Source: Gemmatimonadota bacterium
Lineage (GTDB): Bacteria; Gemmatimonadota; Gemmatimonadetes; Longimicrobiales; Gaopeijiaceae
Assembly (NCBI GenBank): GCA_016209995.1
Contig: JACQVC010000014.1
Location: 1 to 5,458, forward strand
Length of the DNA stretch: 5,458 bases
Direction: 5' to 3'
Below the pieces are notes generated by a model, which had not been told where the DNA came from, ran no database searches, and saw only the letters and a list, made by a program, of their open reading frames with translations. The translations under genes and the position numbers were made by a program. Every line of letters begins with the position of its first letter. Positions within the stretch are counted from its first letter, which is position 1. Positions 5,205 to 5,458 of the stretch are shown in pieces.

Positions 5205-5458
5205 TCAGGTGGGCTCGCCCGCCGGACTTTTGTTCGGGGCGGGCGTGGGGTTGGGCGCCTGGGATCGCGCCGGCGGTGAGGGCGCGGTCAGGTTATCGCC
5301 CATGAGCACGTTGCCATTGACGATGGCTCCTTCGTCGAGCCGAATGCGGCGGGCCCGGATCTCCCCCTCCAGCTTCGAGCTCTCCTGCAGCTCGAGCCTC
5401 GATTCGGCGACGAGGAGGCCGTTGACGCTGCCGCCCACGACCGCGTCCTGAGTGTGAA
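5205..5458 (-). CDS. Bactofilin, C-terminal part (polymer-forming cytoskeletal protein)
   Basis: The gene enters from the right edge; 83 residues and the stop (5205-5207) are visible. Seen: short repeating units typical of the bactofilin right-handed beta helix, with the rhythm VVGGSVNGLLVAES, then SSKLEGEIRARRIRLDEGA, then IVNGNVLMGD, i.e. V-x-G-x-V-x-G and hydrophobic residues at regular spacing. It ends with a Pro/Ala/Ser-rich, probably disordered tail of about 30 residues, as in many bactofilins. Known: bactofilins self-assemble without nucleotide into membrane-associated filaments. They scaffold cell-shape enzymes, polar structures or, in Myxococcus, the ParABS machinery. Inference: a normal, complete C-terminus. 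An in-frame GTG at 5438 exists, but the fold clearly continues upstream of it (codons through 5456 read HTQDAV), so it is not the real start. Which partner it serves depends on genes outside the window. Confidence 0.92.
   Translation of the reverse strand, partial: HTQDAVVGGSVNGLLVAESRLELQESSKLEGEIRARRIRLDEGAIVNGNVLMGDNLTAPSPPARSQAPNPTPAPNKSPAGEPT

Noticed and set aside
4861..5451. 196-codon plus-strand open frame across the 325-bp gap and into the bactofilin gene
   Set aside because: Half is antisense to the clear bactofilin fold and the rest covers the DnaA-box region; no motif and no ribosome binding site were seen.

Overview
The window is GC-rich DNA, apparently from a Gram-negative bacterium: it encodes a C-terminal Omp85-type outer-membrane barrel and a lipobox lipoprotein. 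Codon use is strongly G/C at third positions throughout and I see no insertion sequence, phage gene, CRISPR array or tRNA. The mix of bactofilin, short Nif3 protein, zinc-ribbon/TPR membrane protein and DUF5686-like outer-membrane protein fits Gemmatimonadota or a neighbouring phylum, but this is inferred from protein style and not proven.

Layout, left to right. Positions 1-192 hold the N-terminus of an extended short-chain dehydrogenase/epimerase on the minus strand. It lies 33 bp downstream of a minus-strand gene (226-1032) for a double zinc-ribbon, single-membrane-span, TPR protein, so the two probably form one transcript. Divergent from them, 1186-3546 (+) encodes a large exported protein ending in an Omp85-like barrel. 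It converges on a two-gene minus-strand unit: a Nif3 family metalloprotein (4100-4879), followed 61 bp later by a small lipoprotein (3628-4038). A strong GC hairpin (3590-3619) sits between the convergent stops. The right end (5205-5458) is the C-terminal part of a bactofilin, also on the minus strand.

The 325-bp gap 4880-5204 is the most interesting stretch. It contains same-orientation DnaA-box-like nonamers (two close to consensus, one with a mismatch), a tandem near-repeat TGTGGRAAAC at 13-bp spacing, a local AT-rich patch, a 7-bp inverted repeat and a perfect TTGACA hexamer. It could be part of a chromosome origin, a DnaA-regulated promoter for the nif3 unit, or both. Bactofilin genes often sit beside parAB near origins, which fits, but dnaA, dnaN, parA and parB are not in view.

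Functionally the genes look like housekeeping or cell-envelope loci and not an accessory or defence system. I found no convincing undescribed multi-gene system. The origin-like intergenic region, the domain combination of the large outer-membrane protein and the unrecognised lipoprotein are the parts most worth checking.
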